Positions 1-6,805 are shown, counted from the first letter of the stretch. The stretch: 12,995 nucleotides of DNA from an uncultured Caulobacterales bacterium (GCA_903903715.1 CAIUZX010000009.1:1-12995); one strand, 5' to 3'. Translations and numbers: made by a program. Notes: generated from the sequence alone by a model not told the origin.

Positions 1-1
1 C

Positions 2-388
2 ACGTCTTCAGCGCTCGTCTATCTGATCACCCGAAGACGGCTGGTCGACGGCCGGCCGGTTCTGGTCGAGCGCATCATGGTCAATCCGAAGCTGGCGCCG
101 AACCTTTACGGATTTTCGCTGGACGGCTCGCTGACGCGGATCCTGAAAGTGGAATACGGCGTCGAGGTCGTCCGGAACCGCGTCGACATGCATCCCTGCG
201 CGCTGATCCGCGAAGAGGCCGCCGCGCTCGGCGTCAAATCGGGCACGCCAGGCCTCAAGGTCGTGCGCACCAGCTTCGACCGGGACGGGCGGGTCGTTGA
301 ATATGATCAGGAGTTCTGGCGCCACGACGCCGTGCGGATCCACGTCGACACCGAAGTCGAAAACAGCCCTTCGGCGATCGAAAACTGA
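2..388 (+). CDS. GntR/HutC-family transcriptional regulator, C-terminal UTRA domain (5' truncated by window edge)
   Basis: The open frame runs in from the left edge, so the start and the winged-helix DNA-binding domain lie outside the window. The visible 128 residues look like the UTRA ligand-binding domain that follows the HTH in HutC/FarR-type GntR regulators. Landmarks are a VDGRPVLVER segment, the GFSLDGSLTRIL stretch (the usual 'SL...L...G' element), an A-x-x-x-R-E-E-A-A-A-L-G-V helix with the 'SGTPGLKVVRTSFDRDGRVVEY' type strand pair, and a terminal FWRHDAVRIHV strand matching the family's final 'yR.D...f' motif. UTRA domains bind small effectors such as sugars, amino-acid breakdown products or fatty acids and release operator DNA. 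The effector cannot be inferred because neighbouring genes are on the opposite strand. It ends 17 bp before the stop of a convergent small gene. No frameshift is seen. Confidence 0.85.
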   Translation, partial: TSSALVYLITRRRLVDGRPVLVERIMVNPKLAPNLYGFSLDGSLTRILKVEYGVEVVRNRVDMHPCALIREEAAALGVKSGTPGLKVVRTSFDRDGRVVEYDQEFWRHDAVRIHVDTEVENSPSAIEN

Positions 389-405
389 CGCGAGAAGGGC
401 GAGAT

Positions 406-558
406 TCAGGCCTTGGGGACCAGATCCGGTCTGGACGCAAGGAACGCCGCCTTTTCGGCCGCCGTCAGGACCTTGGCAGGCGGACGGCGAGACACGCGAG
501 GCGTCGGCTTTGCGTAGACGCCGGGCGCCTTGGCGTCATCAGAGGCGGACTTCGTCAT
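406..558 (-). CDS. Small basic, proline-rich hypothetical protein (50 aa)
   Basis: A 50-codon frame on the minus strand begins MTKSASDDAKAPGVYAKPTP and ends RPDLVPKA before TGA. An AGGAG Shine-Dalgarno sits 8 nt upstream of the ATG. Codon choice is strongly G/C at third positions, like its neighbours. The protein is rich in Lys, Ala and Pro, with a short predicted helix (LTAAEKAAFLAS) near the C-terminus and no signal peptide or membrane segment. I do not recognise a family. It is convergent with the GntR gene and lies 97 nt downstream of the 656-949 gene on the same strand, so read-through from that gene's promoter is possible. The ribosome-binding site is embedded in a perfect 10-bp palindrome (GGAGATCTCC, 561-570), which could limit translation initiation. 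I judge it real from the RBS, codon pattern and full use of the gap. Function is unknown. Confidence 0.6.
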   Translation of the reverse strand: MTKSASDDAKAPGVYAKPTPRVSRRPPAKVLTAAEKAAFLASRPDLVPKA

Positions 559-655
559 TGGGAGATCTCCTGAGCGGACCTGCGGCGCGTTCGTTCCGCT
601 TCACTCGTCTACCCTTAGATCGCTGAAGATTTGTGGCGGTAAAAACAGTTCGCGC

Positions 656-949
656 CTACAGCTCGCAGATGATCCGGTCGAGGGCGGCGTCGCTGCGCTT
701 GTAGCCGCGGCGCGGAACGTCGGCGAAATCGTTGGTCAGCACCGCCTCATTCGCTTCGGAGATCTTCAAAAGCTTCCAGCCCGGTCGCTCGTTACGGCCG
801 CCGCCGCCGCGCACCTGCCAGACCCGCATAACCGAGTGCCCGGACTTCGTCCACCCGACCGCATGCACTTCGACCACGCGGACATAATCCTCGTAACGGA
901 GTTCAAGGGTGCGTCTGGAACGCAAGGCGGCTGTGGCGGTTTCGATCAT
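656..949 (-). CDS. Conserved hypothetical protein, WYL-like small beta domain (97 aa)
   Basis: The 97-residue protein carries a pattern I recognise from a family of small uncharacterised bacterial proteins. This is an N-terminal 'LELRYEDYVRVVEVHAVGW' strand pair resembling the start of WYL-type domains, then 'SGHSVMRVWQV', 'RPGWKLLKISE' and a C-terminal 'RRGYKRSDAALDRIICEL' (compare the 'PGYNP.D..M..IYC' ending of relatives). WYL-type folds bind ligands or nucleic acid and are often linked to DNA-damage responses and phage defence. That this is a true WYL domain is inference, because no HTH is present and the protein is a stand-alone module. The start is supported by an AGGAAG Shine-Dalgarno (958-963) 8 nt before the ATG. 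A LexA-type repeat lies 36 nt upstream of the start codon (985-999). Role unproven. Confidence 0.75.
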   Translation of the reverse strand: MIETATAALRSRRTLELRYEDYVRVVEVHAVGWTKSGHSVMRVWQVRGGGGRNERPGWKLLKISEANEAVLTNDFADVPRRGYKRSDAALDRIICEL

Positions 950-984
950 CAGGTCAGCTTCCTAGCACGAGTCGCGTGGCGCGT

Positions 985-999
985 GAACAAAAACGGAAC
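985..999 (-). promoter_or_regulatory. LexA-type SOS box (GTTC-N7-GTTC)
   Basis: On the minus strand the sequence reads TGTTCCGTTTTTGTTCAC, an exact GTTC-N7-GTTC direct repeat with an AT-rich spacer. That is the LexA-binding consensus known for alphaproteobacteria including Caulobacter. It lies 36-50 nt upstream of the ATG of the 656-949 gene. Its promoter-proximal half-site overlaps a possible -35 (TTGTTC) spaced 17 nt from TGCTAG (962-967). That -10 would place the transcription start inside or past the Shine-Dalgarno, so the exact promoter is uncertain. Confidence 0.6.
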
Positions 1000-1079
1000 A
1001 TTTTTACTGCGCCAGCCAAACCCGCGGGTGGACGCGCGCGGCGAAGCTGAAGTTCCACTCGGAGCATGCCACCTTATCA

Positions 1080-1094
1080 GTTCAGGAGGCGTTC
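1080..1094 (+). promoter_or_regulatory. Second LexA-like repeat (GTTC-N7-GTTC)
   Basis: The plus strand reads GTTCAGGAGGCGTTC, again an exact GTTC-N7-GTTC repeat, inverted relative to the first box and 80 nt from it. The spacer is GC-rich, less typical than the first. No plus-strand gene follows (the next gene ends at 1149 on the minus strand), so it could be an auxiliary site for the 656-949 gene, drive an unannotated transcript, or be fortuitous. A TTGACGC resembling a Caulobacter -35 follows at 1108-1114, but I see no matching -10. Confidence 0.35.
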
Positions 1095-1148
1095 AGACAG
1101 TGATCTCTTGACGCGGCGACCCAGACATCATCTTCACCCGATCCGCCC

Positions 1149-1730
1149 TCAGCCTTCGGTCAGGATCCGCTCAATTCTGCGGTCCGGGACAAGCCACAAA
1201 AGCGCGACCGCCGTGTAGAGCCCGTCAGCGATCCAGGGGTGGACATAGGCGAGCGGTATGGCGGCAAGATAAGCAAGCGGGGACAGCCTGCCCTTCCAGT
1301 CCCGGCCCACCGCCCGGGCGAGCAGCGAGTCCGGCCCCTGTGTCCTGATAATGACGGTTTGCAGAGTGTAGTAGGCAATCGCCGCCATCAGCAGCACGAC
1401 GCCATAGACCGCGCTGGGCGTCGAAGCTTCGAAGTGCTGGCTGACCCAGGCGCTGGTGAACGGAAACAGGGTCAGCCAGAAGATAAGGTAGAGATTGGCC
1501 CACAGGATCCCGCCAGTGACCGTCTTTGTGGCCTGCAGCAGATGGTGGTGGTTGTTCCAGTAGATCCCGATGTAGATGAAGCTCAGCACATAACTGAAAA
1601 ACGCCGGTGCGAGTTCCTGAAGGTCAGAGAGCCCCCGCGCCTGAACGGGCGCCTTCAATTCCAGAACCATGATCGTGATGGCGACCGCGAGCACGCCGTC
1701 GCTAAAGGCTTCGAGCCGGTTCTTCTCCAT
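1149..1730 (-). CDS. TMEM175/DUF1211-family potassium-channel-like membrane protein
   Basis: The 193-residue protein begins MEKNRLEAFSDGVLAVAITI, carrying the family-defining R-x-x-x-FSDG motif (FSDG at residues 9-12) in the first helix. It also has the WNNHHHLL element at 58-65. Six hydrophobic segments are visible (about 10-26, 43-58, 74-90, 106-127, 149-165, 168-182). This fits the single six-helix repeat of prokaryotic TMEM175 proteins, which assemble as tetrameric K+ channels lacking the classic TVGYG filter. Its ATG lies 9 nt after the stop of the upstream acyl-CoA dehydrogenase-like gene, with an AGGCGG site overlapping that stop codon, indicating translational coupling. It is the last gene of a minus-strand operon with an SDR. 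Ion selectivity is inferred from the family. No clear terminator hairpin follows. Confidence 0.85.
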   Translation of the reverse strand: MEKNRLEAFSDGVLAVAITIMVLELKAPVQARGLSDLQELAPAFFSYVLSFIYIGIYWNNHHHLLQATKTVTGGILWANLYLIFWLTLFPFTSAWVSQHFEASTPSAVYGVVLLMAAIAYYTLQTVIIRTQGPDSLLARAVGRDWKGRLSPLAYLAAIPLAYVHPWIADGLYTAVALLWLVPDRRIERILTEG

Positions 1731-1739
1731 AGGCGCCGC

Positions 1740-2681
1740 CTAGTGCTGGTTTGGAGTGGACGTGAGCTCGGCCCAGGCGTTCTGGCGGCGGGTCTCGCGG
1801 GCCCGCGCCGCGACGCCGAGGGTTCCGGTGCCCGGGCTCCAGCGTGCGCGCTCTTTGGGCGGCACGAGGTCCCACGCGGGGCCAAGTCCGCTCCACACCC
1901 CGTCCCAGGCGCGGAAGAAGGCCGACATCAGCACCACGTCGACGGGGCGGGACATCGGCGTCTCGGAAATGGCCTGGCCCTGCAGGATGAGGGCGGTGAG
2001 GTCTTCAAGAACATCCTGCGGCCAGGCGTGCGCCCTTCCCACACGAAGCACGCCGATCTGCACCGCGACGGCGCCGTAGACGTCCTCGATCAGCCGGAAG
2101 GGCTTGATGAAGTCGATGTAGGCGTCCTGCGCCAGCACCGCGTCCGCGGAGATCGCGACGTCGACCAGCTTCAGATCAGCGATCGGCATGTGGTCGCGAT
2201 AGGTGGCGTAAGGGGAGGCGTCGAGGGTGAGCCCTGCGCTGCCCGACGCCACCTTGACCATCCGCAGTTGCTTGCGCCCCTCCGCCTCGCCGATGGAGGC
2301 CGCCACATACAGAAGATCCGCCAGCGGCGACAGACTGCCCCACTTCTTTGAGCCGTTTAGGCGGAAACCGTCTGCGGCGGGCGTCAGGCTGGACAGGATG
2401 CCGGAGGGGCGCGGCCCCTGGTCCTCGCTGATGCAGAAGGCGGTGACGGCGTCATCGGGCGTATCCGGAAACAGCCTGCGGATCGCCGCCTGATGCCCGG
2501 CGACGCTGGCGCACAATCGGTCTCCCGCGTGCACCGCCACGTGGGCGAGGCGCGCAAAGGCCGACGGGCCTGCGGGCGCGCCCGGCCCCCATCGCTTCAG
2601 GAAGGCGCGAAGATCGCTCCCGTCTTGCGTGAGGTGATCGGCATACAACAGGTCAAGCAGGGCGGCTGGCGTCATGCGCAT
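1740..2681 (-). CDS. Acyl-CoA dehydrogenase-like protein (short form, 313 aa)
   Basis: The central part resembles the FAD-binding middle beta domain of acyl-CoA dehydrogenases. 'CISEDQGPRPSG' (83-94) stands where canonical enzymes have 'TEpgaGSD', followed by 'GFRLNGSKKWGSLSPLADLL' (105-124) like the conserved 'G..lnG.K.wiT.....' segment. An N-terminal helical region (about 1-75) precedes it, and the C-terminal helical domain (about 195-313) is shorter than in typical 380-residue enzymes. I cannot locate a catalytic glutamate, and the GSD of the flavin motif is not conserved. It may therefore be a divergent flavoprotein, a hydroxylase-type member or a non-catalytic homologue. The start is the ATG at 2681 (a second ATG lies two codons on), and neither has a clear Shine-Dalgarno. 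It lies 42 nt after the SDR stop and is coupled to the TMEM175-like gene. The substrate is unknown. Confidence 0.7.
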   Translation of the reverse strand: MRMTPAALLDLLYADHLTQDGSDLRAFLKRWGPGAPAGPSAFARLAHVAVHAGDRLCASVAGHQAAIRRLFPDTPDDAVTAFCISEDQGPRPSGILSSLTPAADGFRLNGSKKWGSLSPLADLLYVAASIGEAEGRKQLRMVKVASGSAGLTLDASPYATYRDHMPIADLKLVDVAISADAVLAQDAYIDFIKPFRLIEDVYGAVAVQIGVLRVGRAHAWPQDVLEDLTALILQGQAISETPMSRPVDVVLMSAFFRAWDGVWSGLGPAWDLVPPKERARWSPGTGTLGVAARARETRRQNAWAELTSTPNQH

Positions 2682-2723
2682 AAGTTCGGGTGTGACCGGC
2701 CCGCTGTCAAATCGTGCGCGCCG

Positions 2724-3494
2724 TCAGAAGTTGACCCGGCGGCTCAGCGCCCCGTCCACCACGAGATTGACGCCGCTCGTAAAGCTCGACAGCGGGCTCG
2801 AGAGGAACACCGCCGCGTGCGCGATGTCGTCGGGCGTCGCCATCCGGCCCATCGGGTTGCGGGCCATGGCGCCGGCGAACATCTCCGGCATGTTGGTCTC
2901 GACCATGTTCCAGACCCCGCCCTTGAAATAGACCGTGCCCGGCGAGACCACATTGGTGCGCACGTGTGCGGAGGCGTACTGCCGCGCGAGGCCCTTGGCG
3001 AAGTGGATCAGCGCCGCCTTGATCGGACCGTAGGAGCTGGCGTTATCCGTCTCCGCCGCCGAGATGGACGAGATGATCACGAACGATGCGTCCCCCGTCG
3101 CTTCCGCCGAAGCCTTCAGAAACGGCTTGGCGGCGTCGAAGGCGTTGACCATGCCGAGCACGTCCAGCCGGAAGTTCTGCTCCCACGACGTCGGGTCCGC
3201 GCCCTGCGCCATCGCGCCGGCGTTGGAGACCAGCATGTGGATACCGCCCAGCTCCTCGCCCGCCGCCTTGATCCAGGCCTTCAACGCCGCGCCGTCCATG
3301 ATGTCGACCGAGGCGCCGGTCGCGCGCACGCCGAGGCTGCGGAGGCTGTCGACCGTCTCCTGCACCTGCTCTGCGTTGCGGGCGCAGATGGCGACGTTCG
3401 CGCCTTCCCGAGCGAGGCTCTCGGCGATCGCCCGCCCGATTCCCCGCGTGCCGCCGAGGATGACCGCGTTGCGGCCGCTGATCTGCAGATCCAT
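2724..3494 (-). CDS. SDR-family NAD(P)-dependent oxidoreductase
   Basis: This is a classical short-chain dehydrogenase/reductase of 256 residues, the usual length. The Rossmann glycine motif is GGTRGIG (14-20), NAG occurs at 91-93, and the catalytic triad is Ser142, Tyr155 and Lys159 in 'ISSISAAETDNASSYGPIK'. The C-terminus has the 'MGRMATPDDIAHAAVFLSSPLSSFTSGVNLVVDGA' family ending. An Arg at 39 after beta-2 ('CARN') suggests NADP(H) preference. This is a common rule, not proof. A GGGAAG Shine-Dalgarno precedes the ATG. It is the first gene of a minus-strand operon with the acyl-CoA dehydrogenase-like and TMEM175-like genes, and is transcribed divergently from the ABC exporter operon. The partnership with an acyl-CoA dehydrogenase-like protein suggests lipid or hydroxy-acyl chemistry. 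The substrate cannot be read from sequence. Confidence 0.92.
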   Translation of the reverse strand: MDLQISGRNAVILGGTRGIGRAIAESLAREGANVAICARNAEQVQETVDSLRSLGVRATGASVDIMDGAALKAWIKAAGEELGGIHMLVSNAGAMAQGADPTSWEQNFRLDVLGMVNAFDAAKPFLKASAEATGDASFVIISSISAAETDNASSYGPIKAALIHFAKGLARQYASAHVRTNVVSPGTVYFKGGVWNMVETNMPEMFAGAMARNPMGRMATPDDIAHAAVFLSSPLSSFTSGVNLVVDGALSRRVNF

Positions 3495-3662
3495 GAAACG
3501 TCTTCCCTTTTGGCGTCGTCTTTGGCGTTGGTGGGCATCTTGTCATCGAAGCGGAGCGATGTCGCGCCCCCATGACCGCGGCTTATCGGTCTACCGGCGG
3601 CGCAGGTTGGTGTAAGCTGATGGCACCTCACCACCTTCCGACTCGGCAGACCTGGACCCTTC
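3495..3662. other. Divergent intergenic region between SDR operon and ABC exporter operon
   Basis: This 168-bp spacer must hold the promoters for both operons. I see no convincing -35/-10 pair, inverted repeat or regulator operator. The plus-strand frame of the ABC gene is closed by a TGA at 3617-3619, which forces the GTG start at 3663. Confidence 0.5.
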
Positions 3663-4589
3663 GTGACCCCTATCATCCGCATATCCGGCCTCGGCAAGAC
3701 CTACGACACCGGGTTTCAGGCGCTCAAATCCGTCGATCTCGACATTCAGCCGGGGGAGATCTTCGCCCTGCTCGGCCCCAACGGCGCGGGCAAGACCACC
3801 CTGATCGGGGCGGTGTGCGGCATCGTCCGCCCAACCGCCGGGACCATTACGGTCGACGGCTTCGACAACCAGACGGCGTTCCGCGAGGCGCGGGCCAGGG
3901 TGGGTCTCGTCCCGCAGGAACTGCACACCGATTCGTTCGAGACGGTCTGGGCGACGGTGCGGCACAGCCGCGGCCTGTTCGGCAAGCCGCCCAATGACGC
4001 GCTGATCGAGCGGGTGCTGCGCGACCTTTCCCTGTGGGACAAGCGAAACAACAAGATGGTCACCCTGTCGGGGGGCATGAAGCGCCGGGTGATGATCGCC
4101 AAGGCCCTGTCGCATGAGCCCAAGATCCTGTTCCTCGACGAGCCGACGGCGGGGGTGGATGTCGAACTGCGCCGCGACATGTGGTCGATGGTCGAGCGCC
4201 TCCGCGCCGAGGGCGTCACCATCATCCTGACCACGCACTATATCGAGGAGGCCGAGGAGTTGGCCGACCGGATCGGCGTGATCTCGAAGGGCGAGATCAT
4301 CCTGGTCGAGGACAAGGCCGCCCTGATGCAGAAGCTCGGCTCGAAAGAGCTGCAGGTCGAGCTGCAGGCCCCGCTGAAGGACATCCCCGCGGAGCTCGCC
4401 GCCTATCATCTCGAACTTTCGGAGGACGGTCTTCGCCTCACCTACCGCTTCGATGCGCGGCGCGAAGGCACGGGCATTCCGGATCTGATGCGCCAGCTTG
4501 CGACCTCCGGCCTCGACTTCCGCGACCTGCAAACGAAGCAGAGTTCCCTTGAAGACATCTTCGTCACCCTTGTGAGCGACCGTACATGA
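3663..4589 (+). CDS. yadG: ABC-2 exporter ATP-binding protein, YadG type
   Basis: The 308-residue ATPase matches E. coli YadG in length and motif content as I recall it. Walker A is GPNGAGKT (38-45), the Q-loop glutamine is at 85 in 'LVPQE', the ABC signature is LSGGM (135-139) followed by KRRVMIAKAL, Walker B is ILFLDE (155-160) then PTAGVD, and the switch histidine is 192 in 'TTHYIEEAEEL'. The C-terminal 100 residues form the accessory domain typical of ABC-2 ATPases. It energises transport through the membrane protein encoded immediately downstream. The substrate is unknown for the Yad subfamily. The start is a GTG with no good Shine-Dalgarno; an in-frame stop lies 14 codons upstream (3617-3619), and no ATG occurs in this frame between. 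The stop overlaps the next start as ATGA. It could also serve a drug or polysaccharide exporter, but the YadG/YadH pairing is distinctive. Confidence 0.93.
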   Translation: MTPIIRISGLGKTYDTGFQALKSVDLDIQPGEIFALLGPNGAGKTTLIGAVCGIVRPTAGTITVDGFDNQTAFREARARVGLVPQELHTDSFETVWATVRHSRGLFGKPPNDALIERVLRDLSLWDKRNNKMVTLSGGMKRRVMIAKALSHEPKILFLDEPTAGVDVELRRDMWSMVERLRAEGVTIILTTHYIEEAEELADRIGVISKGEIILVEDKAALMQKLGSKELQVELQAPLKDIPAELAAYHLELSEDGLRLTYRFDARREGTGIPDLMRQLATSGLDFRDLQTKQSSLEDIFVTLVSDRT

Positions 4590-5347
4590 ACCTTTACGCC
4601 GTCCGCTCGATCTACACATACGAACTGTCGCGCTGGTTCCGCACCCTGTCGCAAAGCATCCTCGCGCCCGTAATCTCGACGTCGCTGTACTTCGTCGTGT
4701 TCGGCTCGGCCATCGGCTCGCGCATGACCGCCATCAACGGGGTCAGCTACGGCGCCTTCATCGTGCCGGGGCTTATGATGCTGGCCGTGCTGACGGAGAG
4801 CCTCTCCAACGCCTCCTTCGGGATCTTCATGCCCAAGTGGAACGGGACCATCTACGAGGTGCTCACGGCGCCGATCTCCTGGCTGGAGGCGGTGACCGGC
4901 TATGTCGGCGCAGCGACCACCAAGTCGGTGATCCTGGGCTGCATCATCCTCGCCACGGCCCGCCTCTTCGTGCCGTTCAACATCGCCCACCCGATCGCAA
5001 TGATCAGCTTCCTCGTGCTGACGGCCCTCAGCTTCAGTCTGTTCGGCTTTATCATCGGGGTCTGGGCGGACAATTTCGAAAAGCTGCAGGTCGTGCCGCT
5101 CTTGGTCATCACGCCGCTGACGTTCCTGGGCGGCAGCTTCTATTCGATCAACATGTTGCCGCCGGTCTGGCGCCAGATCACCTTGTTCAACCCGGTCGTC
5201 TATCTGGTGTCGGGGTTCCGCTGGAGCTTCTATGGCCTGTCGGACGTGGGCGTGGGCTTAAGCCTTGGCGTCACGCTCTGCTTCACCCTCGGCTGTTGCG
5301 GCGTGATCTGGTGGATCTTCAAGACCGGCTACCGCCTGCGGTCCTGA
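4586..5347 (+). CDS. yadH: ABC-2 exporter permease, YadH type
   Basis: This is a 253-residue ABC-2 family membrane protein close to E. coli YadH, including 'LYFVVFGSAIGSRM', 'FIVPGLMMLAVLT' and the terminal GYRLRS. Six membrane segments are visible (about 25-43, 56-76, 106-129, 135-159, 168-186, 223-245). The family signature is 'TPLTFLGGSFYSINMLP' (176-192) with 'NPVVYLVSGFR' (202-212). It forms the inner-membrane channel, probably as a homodimer with two copies of the upstream ATPase. Its ATG overlaps the ATPase stop in an ATGA arrangement, so translation is coupled and stoichiometry is likely fixed. An NTF2-like gene follows after 13 nt. The exported substrate is not known, and I see no sequence clue to it. 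Confidence 0.93.
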   Translation: MNLYAVRSIYTYELSRWFRTLSQSILAPVISTSLYFVVFGSAIGSRMTAINGVSYGAFIVPGLMMLAVLTESLSNASFGIFMPKWNGTIYEVLTAPISWLEAVTGYVGAATTKSVILGCIILATARLFVPFNIAHPIAMISFLVLTALSFSLFGFIIGVWADNFEKLQVVPLLVITPLTFLGGSFYSINMLPPVWRQITLFNPVVYLVSGFRWSFYGLSDVGVGLSLGVTLCFTLGCCGVIWWIFKTGYRLRS

Positions 5348-5360
5348 GCTGCCTGACACC

Positions 5361-5741
5361 ATGCCCTCCACCGAAGATGCGATCCGCGCCAAGCGCAAGC
5401 TGACCAACCGCCTGATCGCCGCGCACGACGCGGCGCGCCTTCGCCCGCACATGACCGAGGATGTCATCGTGATCGTCGGCGACGGCTCACTGATCGAGGG
5501 CGTGGACGCGGTGATCGCCGCCTTTGCCGGGCAGTTCGCCGACAAGACCTTCGTCGCCTATGTGCGCACGACCGAGACGGTGGAGATCGCCGATGACGGG
5601 CAGCGCGCGTCGGAAACCGGCCGGTGGGTGGGGCGGTGGACGGGCGGCTTGGAGATGCGCGGCGTCTACATGGCCGCCTGGCGGGAGAGCCGCGGTCAAT
5701 GGCTTTTGGAACGCGAACTCTACATCACCTTGCAAGGCTGA
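5361..5741 (+). CDS. NTF2-like / SnoaL-fold (DUF4440-type) protein
   Basis: The 126-residue protein has the size and pattern of NTF2-like cone-fold proteins. An N-terminal helix pair ends in 'RLRPHMTEDVIVIVGDGSLIEGVDAVIAAFAGQF' (26-59), the usual 'l.p....dd....dG....G.dai...f...f' signature. Strands 'ETGRWVGRW' (85-93) and 'GVYMAAWRES' (101-110) follow, then W114. Members include ketosteroid isomerase-like enzymes, polyketide cyclases and non-catalytic binding proteins. The invariant catalytic Asp of isomerases cannot be assigned, so activity is open. No signal peptide is seen. It starts 13 nt after the YadH-type gene with a weak ribosome site and is probably the last gene of the exporter operon, although a functional link to export is only suggested by position. 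Confidence 0.78.
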   Translation: MPSTEDAIRAKRKLTNRLIAAHDAARLRPHMTEDVIVIVGDGSLIEGVDAVIAAFAGQFADKTFVAYVRTTETVEIADDGQRASETGRWVGRWTGGLEMRGVYMAAWRESRGQWLLERELYITLQG

Positions 5742-5813
5742 AGCTGAACGGCGGCGCGCGGCGTGCTACAGCAGCGCCTGCGCCATCGGCTCACTCCATC
5801 AGGACACAAAGAG

Positions 5814-6797
5814 ATGCAAAAACGTACGCTCGGACAGGGCCTCAAGGTATCGGCCATTGGCCTTGGCTGCATGGGCATGTCGGAGTTCTACGGCGCGCGG
5901 GATGAGGCCGAATCCATCGCCACCATCCACCGCGCCCTCGATCTGGGAGTCGACTTCCTCGACACGGCGGACATGTACGGCGTCGGCCGCAACGAGGAAC
6001 TGGTCGGCAAGGCGATCAAGGACCGGCGCGATGAGGTCGTGCTCGCCACCAAGTTCGGCAATGTGCGCGGCGCAGACGGCGCGTTTCTCGGCGTCAACGG
6101 TCGTCCCGACTATGTGCGCGAATGTTGTGATGCGAGCCTGAAGCGCCTTGGCGTCGAGACTATCGACCTCTATTACCAGCACCGTGTGGACCCCAAGACC
6201 CCCATCGAGGACACGGTCGGGGCGATGGCGGAGCTGGTGAAGGCCGGCAAGGTCCGCCACCTGGGCCTCTCCGAAGCCGCCGCCGAGACGATCCGGCGCG
6301 CCCACGCGACCCACCCCATCGCGGCGTTGCAGACCGAATACTCCCTCTGGAGCCGGGACGCCGAGGACGGCATCCTCGCCACGGTCCGGGAACTGGGCGT
6401 TGGCTATGTGGCCTACAGCCCGCTGGGTCGGGGCTTCCTGACGGGCAAGTACAAGACGGCGGACGACGTCCCTGCCGACGACAACCGGCGCAATCACCCT
6501 CGGTTCCAGGGCGAGAACTTCGAGAAGAATTTGCAGCTCGTCGCCGAGGTCGAGGCGATGGCGAAGGAAAAAGACGTCGCGTCCGGGCAGCTCGCCCTCG
6601 CCTGGGTTCTGGCGCAGGGCGACGATATTGTCCCCATCCCCGGCACCAAGCGCCGCAGCTATCTTGAGCAGAATGTCGACGCGCTCACGGTCGAACTGTC
6701 CGCCGAAGATCTCGCGCGGCTGAACGAGATCATGGCCCCGGGCGCAGCGTCCGGAACCCGCTATGCGGCGCCGCAGATGCAGGCCCTCAACCGCTGA
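5814..6797 (+). CDS. Aldo/keto reductase
   Basis: This is a 327-residue (alpha/beta)8-barrel oxidoreductase of the group typified by 'LGxGLKVSAIGLGCMGMS' (6-23). The catalytic tetrad is visible as Asp50 and Tyr55 ('DTADMYG'), Lys80 ('ATKFGN') and His123 ('YYQHRVDP'). 'GTKR' (277-280) near the C-terminus is the loop that binds the 2'-phosphate of NADPH. It reduces aldehydes or ketones in the cytoplasm. The physiological substrate is not readable. I chose the ATG at 5814 over an upstream in-frame ATG at 5763, because the family N-terminus begins with this Met and an AGGA lies 9 nt upstream. The upstream 17 codons are arginine- and proline-rich and look non-coding. A GCTACAGC at 5765-5772 resembles a Caulobacter -10 but lacks a matching -35. 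Confidence 0.93.
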   Translation: MQKRTLGQGLKVSAIGLGCMGMSEFYGARDEAESIATIHRALDLGVDFLDTADMYGVGRNEELVGKAIKDRRDEVVLATKFGNVRGADGAFLGVNGRPDYVRECCDASLKRLGVETIDLYYQHRVDPKTPIEDTVGAMAELVKAGKVRHLGLSEAAAETIRRAHATHPIAALQTEYSLWSRDAEDGILATVRELGVGYVAYSPLGRGFLTGKYKTADDVPADDNRRNHPRFQGENFEKNLQLVAEVEAMAKEKDVASGQLALAWVLAQGDDIVPIPGTKRRSYLEQNVDALTVELSAEDLARLNEIMAPGAASGTRYAAPQMQALNR

Positions 6798-6805
6798 CCG
6801 ATCCG

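Noticed and set aside
1239..2351. Long plus-strand open frame (370 codons)
   Set aside because: It spans the TMEM175-like and acyl-CoA dehydrogenase-like genes in antisense. Its composition (Arg, Gly, Asp, His) is typical of a shadow frame.
2493..3575. Plus-strand open frame (360 codons) opposite the SDR gene
   Set aside because: It is antisense to an SDR with all catalytic motifs and has no recognisable domain of its own.
3572..3997. ATG-initiated plus-strand frame overlapping the ABC ATPase start
   Set aside because: It is out of frame with the ATPase motifs and its translation is Arg/His-rich. The ATPase starts at the GTG at 3663 instead.
3591..4619. Minus-strand open frame (342 codons) opposite the ABC ATPase
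   Set aside because: The plus strand encodes a complete YadG-type ATPase. The antisense product has no family features.
5763..5813. Extended N-terminus of the aldo/keto reductase
   Set aside because: The added 17 residues are unlike the family, and the downstream ATG has better spacing to a ribosome site.
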